Below, one piece after another: positions 5,090 through 7,732 of a DNA stretch of 7,732 nt. This DNA is from an uncultured Bacilli bacterium (GTDB taxonomy: Bacteria > Bacillota_I > Bacilli_A > RF39 > UBA660), in contig CALVXT010000060.1 in the NCBI GenBank assembly GCA_944371545.1, positions 1 through 7,732 on the forward strand, in the 5' to 3' direction. Made by a program: the position numbers and the translations under genes. Numbering within the stretch: the stretch's first letter is position 1; every line of letters begins with the position of its first letter. The notes below the pieces were generated by a model. It saw only the letters and a program-made list of their open reading frames with translations. It searched no databases and was not told where the DNA came from.

Positions 5090-6100
5090 ATGAATGAACG
5101 ACAAGAAAGGCTTTTAAAAGAAATTGTTGATTCTTATATTGCTACTGCTAAACCAGTTGGAAGTAAGTCGTTATGTCAGAAATTAAAGTGTTCTTCAGCA
5201 ACAATAAGGAATGAAATGGCTTATTTAGAAGAATTAGGCTATTTGGAAAAGAATCATATTTCGTCAGGACGTATTCCTTCAGAAAATGGGTATAAGTATT
5301 ATGTAGCAAATTTAATGCATCCTAGAGAATTAACAGATAAGGAAACTAGAAAACTTCAAACAATTTTTCGAAATCATGAGCTTGCTTTGTCGGATGCGAT
5401 TGAAGCCTGTGTAGAAATTATTAGTGAAATGACTAATTATACAAGTGTCATGTTAGGAAAAAATAGTGAAGAAAATGCTTTGCAACAAGTTAATGTTATT
5501 CCGCTTCAAGAAAATCATTTGGTGGCTATTGTTTGTACAGATAAAGGAATTGTTCAAAATAAACAATTTACTTTGCCAAGAGGTATTCAAATGAGTGAAG
5601 TTGTAAAGACTTGTGAAATCATCAATAAAATGCTTATCGGAACTCCTATTAATGAAGTATCAGAAAGATTGGAATATGAAATTAAACCAATAATTGCTGA
5701 TAAAATTGAACAGTATGAAACTATTTATTCGATTTTTTCTAAAACATTTAGTGATTTTGCGAATAAAGCAAGTGAAACGGTTCACGTAAGCGGAAAAAAT
5801 TTACTCTTACAAGAACCAGAGTATAATGATGTAGATGAAATAAGAAAAATTATGAGTAAATTTGAAGATACGAGTTTAATTGAAAAAATTGATCAAAATG
5901 ATGGTAAAGATGGAGTAAATATTTATATTGGAAAAGATAGTGAATTTGATCCAAATGTCACAGTAATTAAAACAACTTATCATAAGAATGGTTCTGAAGG
6001 AACAATTGCGATTATCGGTCCAAAGAGAATGGAATATGACCGAGTTGTTGGTTTGTTATCTTTCATTAATAAAGAGTTAAATAAGGAGAGTAAAGAATGA
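5090..6100 (+). CDS. hrcA: Heat-inducible transcription repressor HrcA
   Basis: Repressor of class I heat-shock genes; it binds CIRCE and depends on chaperones for activity. 336 aa, close to the family's 340 or so. The N-terminal winged helix has the standard pattern: NERQERLLKEIVDSYIATAK, PVGSKSL (22-28), SSATIRNEMAYLEELGYLEK (35-54) and SSGRIPSENGYKYYV. The central GAF-like and dimerisation parts follow, and the C-terminus has GTIAIIGPKRMEYDRVVGLLSFI. ATG 5090 is chosen because AAGGTGAG (5078-5085) precedes it and it gives the usual N-terminus; the in-frame ATG at 5060 lies inside the CIRCE site. It is first in hrcA-grpE-orfX-dnaK and overlaps grpE by 4 nt (ATGA), so the two are translationally coupled. 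Two CIRCE-like sites at its promoter imply autoregulation. Confidence 0.97.
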   Translation: MNERQERLLKEIVDSYIATAKPVGSKSLCQKLKCSSATIRNEMAYLEELGYLEKNHISSGRIPSENGYKYYVANLMHPRELTDKETRKLQTIFRNHELALSDAIEACVEIISEMTNYTSVMLGKNSEENALQQVNVIPLQENHLVAIVCTDKGIVQNKQFTLPRGIQMSEVVKTCEIINKMLIGTPINEVSERLEYEIKPIIADKIEQYETIYSIFSKTFSDFANKASETVHVSGKNLLLQEPEYNDVDEIRKIMSKFEDTSLIEKIDQNDGKDGVNIYIGKDSEFDPNVTVIKTTYHKNGSEGTIAIIGPKRMEYDRVVGLLSFINKELNKESKE

Positions 6101-6678
6101 ATAAAGAAAACGTAGAAGTAACTGAAGAAAAAGTAGAAAATACTGCTTCAGAACAGGAGAAAAGTAAAGAAAAAAAGAAAAAAAAGGAACATCATAGTAA
6201 TAAAGAAATAGAAAAATTAAAAGAAGAAATTACTTCTCAGAATGAAAAGATTTTGCGTTTATCTGCTGAGATGCAAAATATGCGTAGAAGAGCAGATGAA
6301 GAACGTTCTAGATTGTTAAAATATGACGGAGAAGCAATTATTATGAATATGCTAACAATTTTAGATAATTTTGAACATGCGATTAATATGGATGATACGA
6401 ATTTAACCGATGAAGTAAGTAAATTTTTAAGTGGCTTTAAAATGATTTATGCGAATATGAGTGATTCGTTAAAAAGTATTGGTGTAACAGAAATTGAATG
6501 TTTACATATGCCTTTTGATGAAACGAAAATGAATGCTGTTTTAATAGACCATTCAAATGATTTTGAAAACAATATTGTTTTGGATGTTTTACAAAAAGGT
6601 TATATGTATAAGGATAAAGTAATTAGACCTGCAATGGTTAAAGTAAATCAAGTAGAAGAAGGTGGTACAAGTGAATAA
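6097..6678 (+). CDS. grpE: Nucleotide exchange factor GrpE
   Basis: Cytosolic dimeric co-chaperone that releases ADP from DnaK. 193 aa, normal length. Residues 1-35 are charged and probably disordered, with a Lys run. About 36-90 form the long helix/coiled coil (EIEKLKEEITSQNEKILRLSAEMQNMRRRADEERSR, split here only by reading). The C-terminal beta domain has the signature PFDETKMNAV, VLDVLQKGYMYKDKVIRPAMVKV (about 139-183). RBS AAGGAG at 6083-6088, 8-nt spacing. The start overlaps the hrcA stop, and the end overlaps the next gene by 8 nt. An A7-G-A8 tract lies within codons for the Lys run (6170-6185). Confidence 0.97.
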   Translation: MNKENVEVTEEKVENTASEQEKSKEKKKKKEHHSNKEIEKLKEEITSQNEKILRLSAEMQNMRRRADEERSRLLKYDGEAIIMNMLTILDNFEHAINMDDTNLTDEVSKFLSGFKMIYANMSDSLKSIGVTEIECLHMPFDETKMNAVLIDHSNDFENNIVLDVLQKGYMYKDKVIRPAMVKVNQVEEGGTSE

Positions 6679-6979
6679 CGAAGAATTTTTAATGCAAGAA
6701 TATTTACTTGCTCAAAAAATCATGCGAATTGAAGCATCTCGTGCTGAAGTCGGGCTATATCAAGGATTAGCTAGCACGAATGGTAATTTTAAAGATAAAG
6801 CACAACGTGAGGTGCAAATCTTAAAAATATTAGAAGAAAATGTAGAAGCAGCTTATGAAGCAACTCATGGAAAACATTTAAGTTATCCAGAAATTCGAGA
6901 TGAGTATTTTCTAATTATTCAAAGAATAAGAGAAAATACCGCAACTATAGAATATCCTAATGAAGGATTAAAAAAATAA
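6671..6979 (+). CDS. Hypothetical small helical protein between grpE and dnaK
   Basis: Not recognised. 102 aa, acidic, predicted almost all alpha-helical (NNEEFLMQEYLLAQKIMRI, AQREVQILKILEENVEAAYE, YPEIRDEYFLIIQRIREN), with no membrane segment, signal peptide or cysteine. GTG 6671 is taken as start because AAGGTGG lies just upstream at about 6658-6664 inside the grpE end; the GTG at 6662 has no room for an RBS, and ATG 6692 has a poor one. It overlaps grpE by 8 nt and is followed 25 nt later by dnaK, so it is co-transcribed and probably coupled to grpE translation. Its place in the operon suggests a link to DnaK function or its control. Neither J-domain HPD nor zinc motifs are present, so it is not DnaJ. 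Confidence 0.85.
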   Translation: MNNEEFLMQEYLLAQKIMRIEASRAEVGLYQGLASTNGNFKDKAQREVQILKILEENVEAAYEATHGKHLSYPEIRDEYFLIIQRIRENTATIEYPNEGLKK

Positions 6980-7004
6980 AGAGAAAGAAAGGAAATGATA
7001 AATT

Positions 7005-7732
7005 ATGAGTAAAATTATAGGTATAGATTTAGGTACAACAAATAGTTGTGTATCTGTATTAGAAGGAGGAACTCCTCAAGTTATTCCAAATGATGAAGGA
7101 GGAAGAACTACTCCATCTGTTGTTGCTTTTAAAGGCGACGAAGTATTAGTAGGTGATCGTGCAAAACGTCAAGCTGTTACAAATCCTAAAAATACGATTG
7201 CATCAATTAAACGTTTAATGGGTTCAGGAAAGAAAGTTGAAGCTAATGGAAAAGAATGGACTCCAGAAGAAATTTCAGCTAAGATTTTAAGCAAATTAAA
7301 AGCAGATGCAGAAAGTTATTTAGGTGGAAAAGTTACAGAAGCTGTTATTACTGTTCCGGCGTATTTTAACGATGCTCAACGTCAAGCTACAAAGAATGCT
7401 GGTAAAATTGCTGGATTAGATGTAAAACGTATTATTAATGAACCAACAGCTGCTGCTTTGGCTTATGGACTTGATAAACAAGAAAAGAACCAAACAGTTT
7501 TAGTTTATGACTTAGGTGGTGGAACATTCGACGTTTCTATACTAGAACTTGGTGATGGTGTATTTGAAGTTAAATCTACTGCTGGTAATAATAAATTAGG
7601 TGGGGATGACTTCGATCAAAGAATCATTGATTACCTAGTTAGTGAATTTAAAAAGGAAAATGGTATTGATTTATCTAAAGATGCTATGGCAATGCAAAGA
7701 CTTAAAGATGCTGCTGAAAAAGCTAAAAAAGA
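7005..7732 (+). CDS. dnaK: Chaperone DnaK (Hsp70), 3'-truncated by window edge
   Basis: ATP-dependent Hsp70 chaperone in the cytosol. 242 codons of the N-terminal ATPase domain are present; the rest of this domain and the substrate-binding domain lie beyond the window. Signatures: IIGIDLGTTNS (4-14), AVITVPAYFNDAQRQATK, RIINEPTAAALAYG and the phosphate-2 motif VYDLGGGTFDVSIL (about 167-180), then NKLGGDDFDQ. The segment around IKRLMGSGKKVEANGKEW lacks the roughly 24-residue insertion of Gram-negative DnaK, as in Bacillus. ATG 7005 with RBS AAAGGAAA (6988-6994); an ATG at 6995 is out of frame. Last gene seen in the CIRCE-controlled operon. Confidence 0.98.
   Translation, partial: MSKIIGIDLGTTNSCVSVLEGGTPQVIPNDEGGRTTPSVVAFKGDEVLVGDRAKRQAVTNPKNTIASIKRLMGSGKKVEANGKEWTPEEISAKILSKLKADAESYLGGKVTEAVITVPAYFNDAQRQATKNAGKIAGLDVKRIINEPTAAALAYGLDKQEKNQTVLVYDLGGGTFDVSILELGDGVFEVKSTAGNNKLGGDDFDQRIIDYLVSEFKKENGIDLSKDAMAMQRLKDAAEKAKK

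Noticed and set aside
6170..6185. A7-G-A8 tract in grpE as a programmed slippage site
   Set aside because: It encodes a plain Lys run in the disordered N-terminus, and no alternative frame of interest follows; A tracts are common in this AT-rich genome.
1..7732. Mycoplasma genetic code (TGA as Trp)
   Set aside because: All conserved Trp positions seen (S2 RW motifs, TnpA) use TGG, and TGA ends hrcA at the family's normal length in an ATGA overlap with grpE.

Overview
This is low-GC DNA from a Gram-positive bacterium of the Firmicutes/Bacillota type. DnaK, HrcA, GrpE, EF-Ts and S2 all read like Bacilli proteins, the ribosome binding sites are strong AAGGAG types, and a HrcA/CIRCE heat-shock circuit is present. 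Trp is encoded by TGG, and TGA ends hrcA in a 4-nt overlap with grpE, so the standard bacterial code fits and the Mycoplasma code is unlikely. An uncultured gut-type Bacilli lineage (RF39, Erysipelotrichales or Acholeplasma-like) is plausible, but the sequence alone cannot settle it.

Layout: (1) 1-1817 holds the end of rpsB (S2, with an unusual C-terminal tail and a Rho_N/SAP-like module) and tsf, closed by a strong terminator. (2) 1818-2100 is AT-rich and has no intact gene. (3) 2101-3162 is a lone gene for a membrane-anchored XRE-type HTH protein with its own terminator. (4) About 3171-3892 is an IS200-like insertion sequence: left-end palindrome, internal promoter, RBS-masking inverted repeat, HUH transposase TnpA, a GC-rich structured non-coding segment and a right-end palindrome. 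(5) 3893-4051 is an extended -10 promoter and a broken gene for a tiny membrane peptide, followed by an unrecognised single-pass membrane protein (4097-4972) with its own terminator. (6) 5003-7732 is a heat-shock operon, hrcA-grpE-orfX-dnaK (dnaK runs off the window), driven by a consensus sigma-A promoter bracketed by two CIRCE-like operators.

How it works together: rpsB-tsf is a translation operon. HrcA should repress its own operon through the CIRCE sites, and GrpE and DnaK are nucleotide exchange factor and chaperone. An uncharacterised 102-aa acidic helical protein is coupled to grpE and sits just before dnaK. Between these two housekeeping blocks lies a small variable zone with membrane proteins of unknown role, decayed genes and the IS200-like element.

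Most interesting points: the conserved-operon small protein between grpE and dnaK, the S2 tail, the membrane-tethered regulator with two C-x4-C pairs, the tnpA leader in which only read-through transcripts should mask the RBS, and the structured GC-rich segment at the IS right end. I do not see a convincing new defence or multi-gene system here.
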